From Trichaptum fuscoviolaceum (lineage: Eukaryota; Basidiomycota; Agaricomycetes; Hymenochaetales; Trichaptaceae), in contig CAJSYZ010000003.1 of the NCBI GenBank assembly GCA_910574455.1, positions 5,105,396-5,169,395 on the forward strand: 64,000 nt of DNA. The letters are read 5' to 3'. A program made the translations under genes and the position numbers. Position 1 is the stretch's first letter, and the number at the start of each line of letters is the position of its first letter. The notes under the pieces are model-generated. The model was not told the origin of the DNA and searched no databases. It saw nothing but the letters and a program-made list of their open reading frames with translations. Shown here one piece after another: positions 23,301 to 34,655 of this stretch.

Positions 23301-24091
23301 AATGCCGTCCATCGGTCGATCCTCTAACTCCTGAAATGGACTGGGTACGGTCAACTGTGATTGTAGATAAACAATAGTGCCGTCGTCCGTTGCACTCCAG
23401 TTTGCTTGAAGACTGTGGTCTCCTCCCATCCATTCTGATTATCTTGGAGTCAGACTACATACGAGCTTGATCCAGGAGAAGCCTACCTGAGGTTATGTCA
23501 CTATATACTCTGATATTATGTGCAACGTCGCAGGATATGGATAAATAGTAATAAGAGAATGGAAAGGATTGTTGGACAAGGTCATTTGGCTGTATATCAT
23601 AAGTTAGATGTAAATTACGTCGTAGATATGCACGCGGAGACATACCATTACTGGGCTAAGGTAAGTTGCATTCACATTTACAGGTCCAGCTTCGTACAAA
23701 ATCGAAGTTCGTGTTGGCGTCATCACAACCGCCAGCTGCGTAGCTACGGGCACCTGAGGGATAGTTTCACCCATGAGCTGATAAGGCTTATTGTCCACTG
23801 TGATAATGGTGACCCAGCCTAGAGGCTACAGCGGACGTTAGGACAATCCTCTTCAATTGTATAACGAGAGAATCTTACCGTATAGGATGGTCCAACTACA
23901 GCCCATGTATCACCGAACGATTCGCCTTGATTCGCATGAGGTTCCCAAACATTCACGTACGGATTTTTCACGGCGAGCGGAAATGACGGAGCATTCAGAG
24001 GAGAGGTGGTCCATGTCGAGAAACCATTCTGTGCGGAAGCCAACGATCCAAGAAGCAAGAAAAATGAAAGCAGCTTAACCGACATGGGCAT
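20398..24091 (-). CDS. gtaA: Secreted, membrane-anchored glutaminase A
   Basis: Nineteen minus-strand exons join in one frame to 906 residues: 24091-23879, 23825-23646, 23589-23487, 23434-23280, 23229-23120, 23067-22890, 22832-22597, 22532-22390, 22342-22286, 22229-22156, 22104-22043, 21991-21859, 21802-21647, 21589-21550, 21487-21431, 21377-21221, 21155-21117, 21063-20753 and 20714-20398. A signal peptide (residues 1-20, SFFLLLGSLASA) leads into the fungal glutaminase A domains: PLAVKNPYVNVW, MTPTRTSILYEAGPVNVNAT, SDISSEWMGGD-like, GTNYSMATG with HDEGIE, and YGQDSSFSLLYNLYALKLL. The family hydrolyses extracellular L-glutamine to glutamate and ammonia. A transmembrane helix at about 728-748 is followed by a basic stop-transfer (HRQLPKKR) and a cytoplasmic tail of about 155 residues with a short coiled coil and a PEAPPLYDDA end. 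The last intron as drawn is only 38 bp, so that junction is the least certain. Confidence 0.88.
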
Positions 24092-25289
24092 GTCGTAGTT
24101 TGAGGGAGAGATACGTGGTGGATATTCCTACAGATGGAGCTCACGGCGGGCAAAACTGCGTCCGAGATAGCAATATAGCATGAAACAAGTGGGGAAGGCG
24201 GCAGCGAATTTCGATCACTTCATCTCGAATCCGCTTCAGGTGGAACTGATTGGGCTATAGGAATTACTAAATGTCGTCAATCATTTGTGTTGAAACTATG
24301 GCTTGCTGGTCGACTATCCATCATCTGACTTTGCCTCTCGATCAAGGTGGCCTCTCTGTACCATCACCAATTATAAGCAAGTCCTTGTAATAGAGAATAT
24401 CTGGACCCGGTACAAGAAATGGAAATGAGTTAATAATTGACTTGAAAGATTGTAGTGGCAAGCTGACTTACGATTACGGTGCAGTAATATCTAAGTTGAG
24501 ATGATCGCAGGGAAGTTCATCTGATTTCCAGGAGAGATGTGCTTGCATCAAAAGATCATTGCCATTTTTGTCGATATATTTATCGGAGTATACCAGTAGT
24601 GAGACTCGAACTGGGCTTCCCATAATTCGATCGATCTGATGCATAAGATTTACCTTGTCTCATTCATGAGCTCAACTTCTCTTACAGCAGTAGCCTCAAT
24701 AGCAAGAAAAGAACTTACTTGAGCAAGATGAAGAGATGAATGGCTGTTGTTAATAGTAACGGATGTGTTCTGCTCAGCAACGGGATCGGAGAAGAATAGG
24801 ATAAAGGGTAGAGGTCGAACAGGTCATTCGTAAAGGCAAACATACTGGGCCACTGGGCATTCAGCGAGGTGGATAGGCATGAGAGATTTGCTTGATGGGA
24901 GTAAAGAAGAGAGAACGGCTCTCGGAGTTGGTAAACGGAACTTGAACATGAACACCGCCACTTTACTACTAGTATGTACTAGCGGCGCCGGCACGGGTGA
25001 CCCAACAACTCCAACTTCGCGTTCAAGTTGGTTCTCTTGCAGTCTCGCGATTCTCTACCATACCTTCAAGTGAGTTGATCTGAAGACTATAATGCCTAAT
25101 AGTAATCATCTGTGTAGGAACTTCACGATGGGTTGAGCTCTACCCTGCCACTGGAAATTATGGCGACATCGACAACACCTCTCAGGCTGTGCGATACGCT
25201 CGTCTGATCCGCCTACCGAAGAAAGTGGAATGTGCAGTCCTTTGGCCTCTCTAGGTGACGCTCCAGATTGAAAAGCATATCATTGCCGA
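24092..25289. other. Intergenic, no gene recognised
   Basis: The first part should be the promoter of the glutaminase gene. No conserved frame is visible. It forms the boundary between the intact-gene region and the pseudogene-rich region. Confidence 0.5.
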
Positions 25290-27450
25290 AGTTGAATGCG
25301 ACGACCAAGTTGAAGAAGCACCTTCGCGCCATACGCTCGTCACCGACCCGGCGAGGCCTGCAGAGGTTCGGCGCGCTGCTCAAGATTTAGCAGGGTGTCA
25401 TTAAAGGCTACCTTGCGTTGTTTATGGAACGAGGGCGCTTGTCCGGTCTGCTTGACACTGCGCCACTCGAGGTCAAGGCCATCGTCATGGGCGCAAACGG
25501 GACAGCCACGTACGCTTCGCGAGGCAACTTCCTGCCGTACTTTGTAACGACTGAAGCACTTCCTCGTCTTGTCTGGTGAGGGTGAGGAGACGAAGCTGAG
25601 AGGCATTACTTTGGATGTGGTGGGCGCATTCACTGAGGCTGTAGGAATTGAGGTATTCCGCAGGCACGATAACTCAGACGATCGATGGCATCAAGACGGG
25701 CAACGCACGCTTGCGGGAGTGCAGCTTCCTCTTCTTCAGCGTAGCCAGGGTTTCTGGAAAAGAGTCTGCTCCCCATAGATAGATGGTGTTGTCATTGCTG
25801 GAGAGGATCATGCGATGAACTCTTGGTCTCCGGTGAGTCCTCACCCACCCTTGCTTAATCTCCTGCAGCAGCTGAGGAAATCACCTAGTTCTTCTCCACC
25901 GGCGACTCCTCAATCTCAATATCAAGGTCAACAACACGAACGCGACGATCAAGGTCTACAAGGACAGAATGTCAATCAGTGACAACAAGCTCTTCCCCAT
26001 CTCAGTCATTTGCGAAGAGAAGAAACCGCCGTAGACACCATTGGATCCGTCTTCTCCGCGTTTGGCCGGCAGTTCCTGCCGTACGTCGAGCCATCCGCGA
26101 TCGAGCTCATTTCCCTCTCCAGGGCACCCGGGAGTGCGCGATGGAACACATCCTCGAGATCAAGACCTTCGATAATCTCAAGGAACCGCAGGACTGGAGG
26201 CCCGGCCTTGCCATTGCAGTGCCGTCACATCAAAAGGTCAAGAATCTCATTGCACGCGCGCTAGTGCCTTTGCTTGACGCGTATTAGACTGAGGATGTTA
26301 AGTAAGTGGTGCTTTCCGGCGCATTTTACATGATGAGCTCCTTTAACTCAGCTCACTTCGATGCTCATGAGACTACACATGGATTCTGTTCTGACCTTGA
26401 TTATATTACTATGATTCTATACTGAAACTGACTTCCTCCCCAGGTCTGTCATCTCTGCGCTCTGTGCTGGCCTGGCTGATCCTCTTCAATCGTCGGTCCT
26501 GCATCCCTTGAAGGCCGTAAGTGCATCACACTGTATTCCTTGACTTTCACTAATAACTGTTATAGAATTCAGAGATCTGCAACATCGCCATCCAGATCCG
26601 TACCGGGACGAGGATAACGAGCTGCTGAGGACCAGACAGAGTATGACTCTGTGCTGATCTCTTCCGCTCTTGTTCACTGCCATGCTTGGCGCCGACTTTG
26701 CGCAAGCCTTCCAGACCTTCTTCCCATGCACTCTAAATTCTGTGTACGTCAGGCTATGGTTATCTGGGTTGCACGTGCTGATAACTTGCTTGTCTGTAGG
26801 GGAAGAAACTCTCGCTCAGCAGCCGTTTCGTCGATTCTTGATGCACTCGCAGAGTTAATCAGAGGGACGATGGAAGCAATTTCGCCTACGACACAGCCTC
26901 TACTCAAGCTCTTCTCCCAGGCCCTTTCTGACGACGTTCTGAAAGTCCACAGTAAGACAGCCTTTGCTGTCGGCATCGTCGTCGACCACAGCACCGTCGA
27001 CCTCTTGCCCCAATACCTAGCTCGCAGCTATCCGTCTGCTCGTCGAGGTCCCGTCTGACGCACCCACTTCACTGACACCGCGAACTTGAAGCTGAACACT
27101 CGCGAAAACACCGCGGGTGTCGTCTTGCACATGATCCTCAAGGAGGGCGTGGCAATCCCACTGGTCCAGGTCTTGCCCGTGCTCGTCGGCATCCTGCTGC
27201 CGAAGAATGACTTCCCCAAGAACAGTCCTGTGTTGCGCGCGCTGTTCCACCTCCTCCGTAGCGCGTCGGGCGTCCTCGCTCCGTATCTCGTCTAGTTCCT
27301 CCTGGTCTTCTCGCACATTCTTGATTCGTTTGGTCCTGACTAGCTTGGTGACAAGGTTAGGGGAGAGCTGATTCAGCTCGTGCGGGCGCTGCATGCGGAG
27401 AACCTTGCAAAGATCCACGCAGCTGGTCTTACAACAATTAATAGATAAGT
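25290..27450 (+). pseudogene. KAP123: KAP123 karyopherin pseudogene, most decayed copy
   Basis: Collinear at the DNA level with the two other KAP123 copies at 39-41.7 kb and 42.2-44.8 kb, but frames break repeatedly. Recognisable blocks are the VIKGYLALFMERGRLSGLLDTAPLEVKAIV region (25380-25500), the ASRGNFLPYF...LSGEGEETKLRGI block (25515-25620), the ATGQHFLPYVEPS-equivalent (26030-26110) and the C-terminal HEAT repeats (26800-27440) with STVDLLPQ, NARENTAGVV and LPKNDF-like segments. Nonsense codons interrupt, for example in place of the VLPYL/Q position near 27294. Kap123 imports ribosomal proteins and histones; this copy cannot. Its N-terminal third is absent. Confidence 0.85.
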
Positions 27451-27589
27451 GCCTTATATTAATTTCCATTTGTTTGTAGGTGATAAAAATAACAATAATA
27501 TTTGCTACGCAACTTAATGACGCAATGACTTGTTCATGGTGTCGCTATGAACTCAACCACTTCTACAACGCCTCGGCAGACGATGCCTT

Positions 27590-27808
27590 ACCTTTGCATT
27601 CACCGACACCCTCATGGCTGATCTGCTTGTTAGTAAAGTGTTTGCGGAGCTGCCTCTAATGACCGAGCCTAAGGGCGTCGTGGTCGACGTGTTGAGAGAA
27701 GGAAGTAAAATGAAGCAGAAAGAGTGGAAAGAGTGGAATGGACTAGCAAGATGGATGGAGGTTGAATCAACTTGAATGCAGTGCGTCGGCGGAAAACCCT
27801 TCATCAGG
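27590..27808 (-). pseudogene. ARB1: Duplicated 5' fragment of ARB1
   Basis: Read on the minus strand, this matches the intact ARB1 leader and exon 1 at about 4883-5215: the GGGTTTTC-CGCCGACGCACTGCATTCAA start, the CCATTCCACTCTTTCCACTC leader, then CGACCACGACGCCC...GGCTCGGTCA and ACAAGCAGATCAGCC. The copy has lost roughly 90 bp that include the ATG and the basic N terminus. It lies immediately after the decayed KAP123 copy, in opposite orientation to the parent gene. Confidence 0.85.
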
Positions 27809-27814
27809 GAAACT

Positions 27815-28229
27815 ACTTTCTGCTTATGGCAACTGACGCGTCCTGATTTGGCTGGCACCTTTCTGAAGGGTCGCGACTTTGTCTGAAAATACACTGATTG
27901 CCTTAACTCACTGAAATAACGAGTGTTTCAGAATGCAAGACGACTCTCAGTACATCAGAATGCAAGTCAGGATTTCAGTGCTCAAGCTTACGGCGGCTGG
28001 CTTGTCCTGGCGCGTCCTGAAGCTTCCTTAAATGGGTCGAAGTATTGCCATGCCTGCCTGAAGCGTTGCCTGGCTGCCTGGTGGCCTTAGAACACGGTGT
28101 TTCAGGACAAAATCAGTGCATAAGGAGGTAAATTGTACATTAGGCTGCTTGCTATCGACCGTGGTCAAAGGCATCACATTGTTTACTTATCACAAGTACC
28201 GCAAATCGGTGGACTCTTTCAGGAAGTAC
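27815..28229. other. Short stretch with no gene
   Basis: Unassigned spacer between the ARB1 fragment and the EDE1-like fragment. It contains short CCTGCCTGAAGC/GCCTGGCTGCC iterations near 28040-28085 and no coding signal. Confidence 0.4.
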
Positions 28230-29651
28230 TAATGACAATGAGGTCGGCGAGGCGGCTCCGTTCGTTGAGCTAGCAGGAGGCTCCTTCGCCAGTTCCTCCT
28301 CAGCTGCCTCCCTTTCCTTTGCCGCTTCTTCCGCTTCGCGCTGAGCGACCTCTAGTTCTTTTAGGGCTTTGGCCCGTTCAGCCTCTCTCGTAGCGAGCCG
28401 CTTCTTTGCAATCGCCAGTAATCCCTTCTGGTGTTTCGTCTCTTTTTTCGCCTTCTCGATAGCAGCTTTCGCTTGTTGAATTTTATCTCCTGTCTCTTTC
28501 ATTTTCCTCTGCAGTTCTCTGACGTCTTCTTTATCTCTCATAATACTGCTCTCAACCTCGGCTTTCTCAACCCTGATACCGCTAAGATTGCTTTCGGCGT
28601 GAATGAGCTCCTCCCTTGCCTTTTGCATTTCTGCAGTTTGCTTAGCATATCTTTCCCCGGAGGGCATCCAAGAGACGAGTCTCTGTCTCAAAAGCAGCCT
28701 TCGCCGATGACAGCTGCGTCTGAAGGGCTGAAAGTTGACTTGCTTGAGCTGCAAGGGTCTGTTCCATATTCTGACGTTCTGCCTTCGTATGGTCAAGGGA
28801 TTTGTCGGTTGAGTTCAATTGATTCTGGAGATTGCCAATCTCAACAGAGTTGTCGGGAACTGCGGCTGCAGCGGAGTCCTCTTCATCGCTGAACAGGTCA
28901 CGTTGGCTACAAAGTTATTGATATGGGAAAATTAAACGATACTGACGATTTGTGATAATAGTTACTTACCCGACGAAGCAAAAGCTGAAGCGCCAAACGG
29001 ATCTGCAGCTGGTGCCGAAGGCGGCGATCTCGTACTGAAGGCACCTGTGTTTTGTTGCGGAATAAACCCAGTACCTTGGTGTTGCATGACACTGGACAGG
29101 TGTCGATTGATTGGCAGGCTGGGAAGCAAACTGAGGTATAGTATGCTGAGGCGTTGTGGCGGAAGCTCGAGGAGAATCATCCCAAAGCAGGTCTCTAATT
29201 GGTTCCGGTACAGGAGCCAGTGCGGACGATGCAGGATGTGCAAACGCAGATGCACCCTGTAAGGTTGCGCGCATGGAAGGCGGTACCAGACTCGGAGGAA
29301 GAGACGCAGGAATTTCCTTCCCAGCAAGTTTGCCTTGAATTAGGTGCATTGCGATTGCAAAACCTTCTCGGGTGAGGTGTCCATCATTGTTAAAATCGGC
29401 TAAGCCCTGCGGTAATATCAGCTATGAATGAGTATCCATCTACCAAACAGTATACTCACCAAACTTGCGCAAGCACATCGCCATATACTTTTGATTGCAG
29501 CATGAAAGGCACAGCAACTTCGCCCTCAATGAATCCTCTTTTCGGGATGTCGAGGGTGTCAAATAACTTATCGAATCGAGCTTTTTCTTCTTGTGTCTCA
29601 TCCCAAGGTGCTTGTGCTGGGCTTGCATTGTTGCCAAACGCGGATCAGGAA
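28230..29651 (-). pseudogene. EDE1: EDE1/EPS15-like endocytic scaffold, C-terminal part (broken)
   Basis: On the minus strand the first exon (about 29640-29461) carries the start of an EH domain: PWDETQEEKARFDKLFDTLD, FIEGEVAVPFMLQSKVYGD. After an intron, [21 protein letters not shown] (the calcium-loop-like EF hand of the EH fold) leads to [12 protein letters not shown], then a P/S/A linker, DLFSDEEDS, and a long coiled coil (QNMEQTLAAQASQLSALQTQ, then AKQTAEMQKAREELIHAES onward to about 28270). EDE1/EPS15 proteins organise early clathrin-coated sites. An extra base in the CCCC run at 28655-28658 shifts the frame in the coiled coil, and the C-terminal ubiquitin-binding end is missing. The upstream EH1 portion is found 5 kb away at 34.66-34.92 kb. 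Confidence 0.82.
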
Positions 29652-29905
29652 CCTCAGCTGTTTGGATTAATCCGGGGCCGTCAGCGACGCCACCTTGGAT
29701 TAATCCATTTGTGGATTAATCCGATAACAATTAGTATTATATTTGAATCTATTTTACATTTCTTCTATCTACTATATGGATTAATCCCTTACCTCAGATT
29801 AATCCCTTACCTTGGATTAATCCACACCGGGGATTAATCCCTTACCTTGGATTAATCCACATCGGGGACTAATCCCTTACCTAATTTTAATCCACACTAA
29901 GATTA
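29652..29905. repeat. Left GGATTAATCC element: inverted end plus minisatellite
   Basis: The first 52 bp (from ACCTCAGCTGTTTGGATTAA) are the inverted counterpart of 34655-34600, with few mismatches. They are followed by an array built on GGATTAATCCCTTACC (29775-29885), in which GGATTAATCC, itself a palindrome, recurs about every 17-26 bp. Confidence 0.8.
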
Positions 29906-31194
29906 ATACATACATTACTGATGAAATCATAGCAAAATGTACCTTGACTGCACCATATGGTCGGAGTACATGCCATGCCCGAGGATGAGCAGAGACTGCA
30001 AGATGGCGAGCATCGTGTTTGCAAGCACGTGCAGTGTCTTGTCGGACTTGAGCACGGTCTTGCAAAATGCGGCCTTCGAGAGCTGATGGCTATCCTGAGA
30101 GGGACGGTGTATTGCGAAGTGTATGCCTGCAAGAAACATCAACAACATTAGACATGAAGCAGGCAAAGAAGCGTAATTGTACATAAATGACATACCTTGG
30201 TTGAGATAACACCAATTTCCGGGCCCACATTGATGTGCACACTGCCAAGCGTCTCACGCGAAGCTGCAACGCGCCGCGCTTGAGGCAGCAGCGAAGCAGA
30301 TAGATCTCTCCGCTCCGGGCAAGGAACACACAGATGTCGTCCCGGAAAATTGGGAATGGTCCATGAAGTCGGACGCAAGCTTGAAACTGATAGGGATCTC
30401 CATGAGCTCCTCGAATATCGCGCGCGTCGCGAAGCGGGAGTGGAGAGACATACCACAAGTAACGGACATGATTCGTCTACCGCGCCAGACGATCGCAAGA
30501 TACCTACCAACATCAAAGTTGACGCGCCCACGCATGGTGTTCACGACGGACTTGAGAGATGTTGTCGTCGTTGTCGTTGTCGTTGTCGATGTTGTCATCG
30601 AAGACACCGACATGGTGGTCGGAAGGAAAGAGGGAGAGGCGGTACATTAAGGAAAACGCATTCCTTTGTTGGCGTCAAGTCCGTGAGAATAAATGGATTA
30701 ATCTCACCAAACCAAATCACATGTTTTCAGGGTCTTGTTATGTCACGCGTTTACTAGTAGTACATAGTACTAGATCATGTCACATTGGGACGTCACCAAA
30801 CTAATTAAATCCGAACAGTGTCAAGACTTCGCCCCGCTCTCTTCGAAAGAGGTTCGCGCTTCGATAGATTTGCCCACCTCAGACACGAAGCACATTTGAG
30901 CAGCGCCATATGGGCTACCTTCAAACCGACCGACGCTGATAGGACATTCTTTCGTTCAGCAAGAAAGATCGATAAGGTACACCTAGCATACATCCGTCTC
31001 GAGACCGGGTGCGCTATGTCAATCAATGGGATAGTAAGTATTCTTGCGCAAATCAACACCATTGGAGATCTTTATTCATCCGATGAGAAGGCTTCCGAAG
31101 GACAACCCCATATGTCAGTGTTATTACCAGCTACCGGGCCAAGTCCTAGTACTTGATAAGGCTTGGGATGCTAATAGCGATCGGGTAACCTGAC
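29906..31194. other. Unassigned part of the inserted block
   Basis: Open frames exist on both strands (minus 30613-30254 with a (ACG/ACA)n-derived polythreonine start, plus 30818-31156), but none resembles a family. A (GTTGTC/GTCGTT)n simple repeat lies at about 30560-30600. The minus-strand region 30540-29930 could be exons of a decayed gene that I cannot identify. Confidence 0.35.
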
Positions 31195-31959
31195 ATGGTA
31201 TGTATGTGCCATCCTTTTCTCTTGCTCAGGTTTCTCCTTGCTCACATCGCATTACTTCCAAGGAGCTTCACAACGATAAGCTTGTCAGCTATAACAGCTC
31301 TCCAACCACTCCTACTTTCGTTAATACTTCACCCATCGCTTTGCAAAGATTCAGGCTTTACTCCTCAAACAAACTCAGAAAGCTCAGATACTACCGGGAC
31401 TAGTCCGGGACGAGAACAATCTCGCCGTGGGCTTGTCAACCCGGATAACTTCCCTAAACCTTTCCAAAATCGCCCTGCTGGTCAATTCCATCTCCCATGG
31501 TCGCCATCCGCGTCGCAGACCTCTCATCCTACCTCTCCGAGCAATCACAACTCCATGATCTCTATGGATGCCTCCATCGCGCCGTCAATGATGAGCTCCA
31601 TTCTTGACGAAGCGCATGCCATCTCAATCAAGGCCGCGTTTGGGGATCATATCGTCGTCTTCCGGCGCGCTGATCGGGGCATCACTCTCGAGGAAGTGCG
31701 CACTAAAATCTATCATAAGCTGGTCAATCAGCAGAACCTTAAGCTTTCCGAGAACTTCATTCTCATGTATAAAACCAACGCCACTCCTTCAACGTCAAGA
31801 CCCGGCACGGGCGCTGGGCGAGCGCGGTCGAGCTCGATGTCATCAGTTGGTACGTCTTCTGAGGCACTCGCTTTGTGTCTTGTGTATTCACAAAACGATT
31901 GGCAGAATGTTGTCAATGCCTCTGGGGCAAAGATTACTCTCCACATTATCAACGCTTAA
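31195..31959 (+). pseudogene. C-terminal piece of a PB1-domain protein
   Basis: The last 130 codons (from about 31560) form a PB1-like domain: ISIKAAFGDHIVVFRRADRG, TLEEVRTKIYHKL, ENFILMYKT, then CLVYSQNDWQNVVNASG and KITLHIINA before the stop. PB1 tails of this kind occur in fungal polarity and NADPH-oxidase regulators (Bem1/Scd2, Cdc24, NoxR); the catalytic, SH3 or TPR parts that would decide between them are absent. The preceding S/P/T-rich linker is open only from about 31370, and the hydrophobic N terminus of the long frame is probably not native. I read it as a truncated 3' fragment, although expression as a small protein cannot be excluded. Confidence 0.55.
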
Positions 31960-32352
31960 TTGTACATAACATTATTGTTCCTTCATTGATTTCTCTTGCG
32001 GATATCCATATCTTCGGAACATATATATCTTCGAACTTCATTATTCTTCATCTTTTCCCTTTGCCGTCCTCTTATACCTTCCTGTATCGCATGGAGCAAC
32101 ATCTATTCTGATTTTCTCTCGGATTCTACAGTATGTTTGTACTACCTGTAACTCTTCGCCGCCATCCTCTGTCCTTCACTGTTTCTTATACCGCTCTTAC
32201 ATTACACACTCTCACCATGCTGTTGTTTTACGTCCTGTGAGGCTTTCTATGTAGCTGGGAATAGATGGATTTCCATGTCTTCGATCTAAACCGGTTATTA
32301 GAAACCTTCGCAATTAAATTATTAGAATATACAATAGGCGGAACTGCATCAA

Positions 32353-34321
32353 TCAGTAAGGAAAATGAGAGGACCTCAGGCTCCCACTGCAAGTTTCAAC
32401 CTGCATAACGAGCGGCCTCGGAGCTCTGGGCGCCGGCGGTGCACCTTGTGGCAAAGGTGCCCTCGTCCAGTCTGGAAGGTGAAATATTCGCAGCGGAGGT
32501 TGTCCAGTCTGCTGCTCATTATCGCCATCAGCTGCTTCATCAGCAACCTCTGCTTCATCCCACTTTTCCCGAGTGATCTTGATTCCACCAATTTTCATTG
32601 CCCTGGATAGGAGAAAGTTTTCGTCAGCACAGCGTGTAGATTAAGAACTTCACGAAGTAGGACTAGAGCATCTTACCCTGCCAAAGAGCCTCCAACCCAA
32701 GGTAAAGCTACCGGAGTAAACGCGGGTGCCTTCCCCCCGGCGCTGTTGCCATAGGTGGTGAAGGGTTGTTGAGTATTGCTATATAGAAGGTGCAAGAGGC
32801 CGTAGCGGAGTATACGGGTCATATGTGAGAGGTGCTGGTCGGTCCCGCCGAAGAGATTGACGATGTGAAATAGTAGGTCGAGTTAATAAGCGGACGAGTT
32901 CAGTATGAAGCCGAGGTATGAATCCAGGTAACATCGGCGTGCCTCCAACGACTAAGATATGGACTTGCGGAGATCTATCGGTACCTAGGTAATAGCGAAG
33001 CAGAGAAGCAGACGAATGTGGGGTAAACAAGCAAAGGATCCGAGTATTAAGAGATTTGACGTGACACCCATACAGATTGAGTTAATGGCAAGTTAGCCTT
33101 TCAGTTTATATCTCGGGCGTACCTTGAGTAGGGCATCTAAGAGCACATCAGCAACACAGCTTTCGTCAACATCTCCTCCCTCAAATAGGTCTTCCGCCGC
33201 CCTTTCCCTGACCCAACCCGGAATAACGAGGGTGCCTTTGCTCGTTCCTGATCCAACTTGCATGGTGGGGGAATCAACACGAATATGCAATTCTGTTGCG
33301 GTAGAATGTCGGCTGTATATCGTCGCCATGGCTTGGAGTTGATGCTCTCCCGTACTTCGGTCTATACCCGAGAAATTTGAGCTGAGCGCGTGCGTTAGAG
33401 AGGAGAACCCCGATGGAGATGTAACAGACGAAAGACGATTTGACGGTGGAGAAACGGGGAGATAAACGGAACCACGATTCATATCCTGGTCCTGGTCTGC
33501 TAGGCTTCAATCACCAGGTGGGACATCTGTTTCTGTTGCGCCATCATCAACATAAACCATAGATGAATTTAGGTCAGCGTCGAAAGCCTCTCCAACAAAG
33601 CAACACCGAGCCTTTATGTCTTCCATAACAGCATCTGTGAGTATGTCTTCAGGTACACGCATCGAGCGACTTGCAGCAGGGATGTTGGCTGCACCTCCTA
33701 GTGTACCAAGGGGCGGTAGATATGTGGCAAACATAAGAAGCAAAGCACGTAGATGTGAAGTCAGGCGTAAACCTGCTAATGGAGTTGATCGAATTAACGG
33801 GAAGAGTGGTCGTGAGGAGAATATCTAAAGACTTTATGAATAGAATCGTGTTGGTAGTATGATGTTCCTTAGACTTACTGGTAAGACCGTCGGTTTGAGG
33901 TGTCCGCAATCAAGAACGAGTCCAGTGATTCTGCCCACACCAAGATGCGACAGCAGATGACTGCTGGCGAGAGAGAGTGATGGAATCTACATAACATTTC
34001 TTAGTTATTTTCAAAGCATAAATGGCAGATAGTCAAACATGACACTCGCCATCATATCCTTAACATGCAGCGGCAGAAGAGGATCCCGTTCTGAGTGGAC
34101 ATGTGTCCATGACAATGACCAGAGTGAGGTGCTTGGCTCTTTCTCGACATAAAGCACATCTCGGGGTCGGCCCTCTCCACTGAAGCCAACCTTCCAGATG
34201 TTCGAGCCTGAATCGATGATAATTCTGTCCTCAGTCCCGTACAGAGAATGCCGCCTGGTCGTAACATAATAGGAGAGCTCTGCGCAGCTATGCCAGCACT
34301 AGCTGGCGTTGAAGGGTGCAT
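32353..34321 (-). pseudogene. ARP10: ARP10-like actin-related protein, decayed
   Basis: On the minus strand the order matches fungal Arp10, the pointed-end actin-related subunit of dynactin: a short S/P leader and LRPG, FSVRD, EDRIIIDSGSNIWKVGFSGE with GRPRDVLYVEK, then (after an intron) ASSHLLSHLGVGRITGLVLD, LTSHLRALLLMFATYLPP, VMEDIKARCCFVGEAFDADL, a linker, TLVIPGWVRERAAEDLFEGG, VLDALLK, HILVVGGTPMLPGFIPRLHT and a final GIKITREKWDEA exon. Lesions: an extra G in GGCGGCATTC before FSVRD and an extra T in GGGACTGAGG after it (both near 34230-34260), and an in-frame TGA (33509-33507), most simply a former TGG. The rest is largely intact, so decay is recent. Confidence 0.82.
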
Positions 34322-34458
34322 CGCTACTCTTGATTACGGTGTTTCGGGCTTGATAGTCATTTTGTTGTCTTTGTCCGCAGTTTATAGAGAGAATCTGTAA
34401 GATTTGTGGTAGTTTACCATCCAAGTTACCAGTGGAGTGCCAGTGGCCACTGGAGCTT

Positions 34459-34485
34459 CAAGTTCAAGTTCAAGTTCAAGTTGAG
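34459..34485. repeat. CAAGTT microsatellite
   Basis: Four tandem copies of a CAAGTT/AAGTTC hexamer in non-coding sequence. Confidence 0.85.
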
Positions 34486-34599
34486 CGTGTGAGAAACGCG
34501 TCGCGACGGGTCATCCGACTCATTATTAGACCACCATCCCCCCATCCCCAGCCCTCGAGCCGATACTCTTCCAGCTCTCCATATGTTAATCCGTTGCGT

Positions 34600-34655
34600 G
34601 GATTAATCCGGGGTGGCATCGCTGACTGCCCCGGATTAATCCAAACAGCTGAGGT
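34600..34655. repeat. Right GGATTAATCC element (inverted partner)
   Basis: GGATTAATCCGGGG, a 15-base loop and CCCCGGATTAATCC form a strong hairpin, followed by AAACAGCTGAGG. The whole is the inverted match of 29652-29703. Together they bracket the 5-kb block that separates the two EDE1 pieces. Confidence 0.8.

Noticed and set aside
29652..34655. Classical DNA transposon with transposase
   Set aside because: Inverted ends exist, but no transposase-like frame or clear target-site duplication was seen, so I report only a bracketed block.
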